From Ascarosepion bandense (taxonomy: Eukaryota > Mollusca > Cephalopoda > Sepiida > Sepiidae), in assembly GCA_037127315.1 (NCBI GenBank), contig JBBBDQ010000419.1, positions 6,977,501 through 7,041,500 of the forward strand: a stretch of 64,000 nt of DNA. Reading direction: 5' to 3'. The notes beneath the pieces are model-generated. The model made no database searches and had not been told where the DNA came from. It worked only from the letters and a program-made list of their open reading frames with translations. Shown in pieces: positions 63,739 to 64,000 of the stretch (positions are counted from its first letter, which is position 1; every line of letters starts with the position of its first letter). Made by a program: the position numbers and the translations under genes.

Positions 63739-64000
63739 TGGTGGATTTCCAATCTCTTTGTATTCAATTACTCTTGTTTGTTTCTTTTTTTTCTTATTGT
63801 ATCAAAACTTCTACTTATTCTAATTTTCTCGTTTTATTTCTTTCTGAAGTAAACCAACCTCTTTGTAACGAATCACTTTTCCTTCCTTCCTTCCTTCCTT
63901 CCTTCCTTCCTTCCTTCCTTCCTTCCTTCCTTCTTTTCTGGTTATATCAAAACATTCTACTTGCTCTACTTTTCTCATCTCTTTCTTTCTTTCTTTCTTT
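63301..64000. repeat. Compound (TTTC)n satellite, open at right edge
   Basis: TTTC runs (and TTCC at 63880-63930) alternate with a degenerate spacer (TTGTATCAAACCTTCTACTT and AATTACTCTTC-like) at least eight times, every 60-110 bp. Long frames here are artefacts. Confidence 0.9.

Overview
This is a eukaryotic, AT-rich, repeat-saturated intergenic or intronic window. I found no host protein-coding exon, functional tRNA or rRNA gene, CRISPR array or bacterial-style operon. The repertoire suggests a coleoid cephalopod, most likely an Octopus. It consists of a very abundant tRNA-derived SINE with a conserved CATGTCTC...GAGACATGATCGCCCAAGCGTG tail (written here in two pieces), 3' ends of an RTE-like LINE, long (GATA)n and (CA)n arrays, Penelope-like elements and mariner copies. 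The species is inferred from memory of such repeats and was not tested by a search.

Layout. 0-3.4 kb: a decayed Penelope-like element (RT end plus GIY-YIG endonuclease) whose 3' tail carries a hammerhead-like core. Its TAA-rich tail is split by an R4/Dong-like LINE with readable RT, CCHC and REL-type endonuclease motifs. 4-9.5 kb: microsatellites, punctuated GATA satellite, SINE and LINE fragments. 9.6-12.2 kb: a foldback element, a mariner bounded by both terminal repeats, and a Helitron-like element. 12.2-22.3 kb: many minus-strand copies of one LINE family (called LINE A, jockey/CR1-like) alternating with plus-strand copies of a second (LINE B, RTE-like), ending in a triplicated TTAA-flanked MITE. 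22.3-25.8 kb: inverted SINE pair and nested LINE/SINE insertions. 26.2-28.6 kb: a GC-rich solo LTR inside LINE A, then a 1.5-kb 42-bp satellite with a 126-bp higher-order repeat. 29.6-32.2 kb: a second mariner, a 5S/tRNA composite SINE and a second Helitron. 33.9-36.2 kb: a dense cluster of palindromic elements, several with hammerhead-like cores and one with a tRNA-like apex. 36.3-44 kb: LINE B, SINEs, LINE A and satellites. 44.7-47.3 kb: another foldback with a perfect 7-bp hammerhead stem II, a 57-bp minisatellite, and a third Helitron carrying a small foldback. 48.4-56 kb: LINE B nested in LINE B with a near-perfect target duplication, two more Helitrons, a repeat pair broken by a 0.76-kb insert, and tandem 5S pseudogenes. 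56-64 kb: more foldbacks, LINE and SINE copies, a 31-G run and a compound TTTC satellite running off the end.

The most interesting theme is a set of roughly a dozen palindromic (foldback) elements in several unrelated sequence families. Many carry CTGA(N)GA - hairpin - GAAA(C) at or near the apex, which is the conserved core of a hammerhead ribozyme. One lies downstream of the Penelope GIY-YIG fragment in the same orientation, which fits published reports of hammerhead motifs in Penelope-like elements. Stems I and III were not traced, so catalytic activity is unproven.
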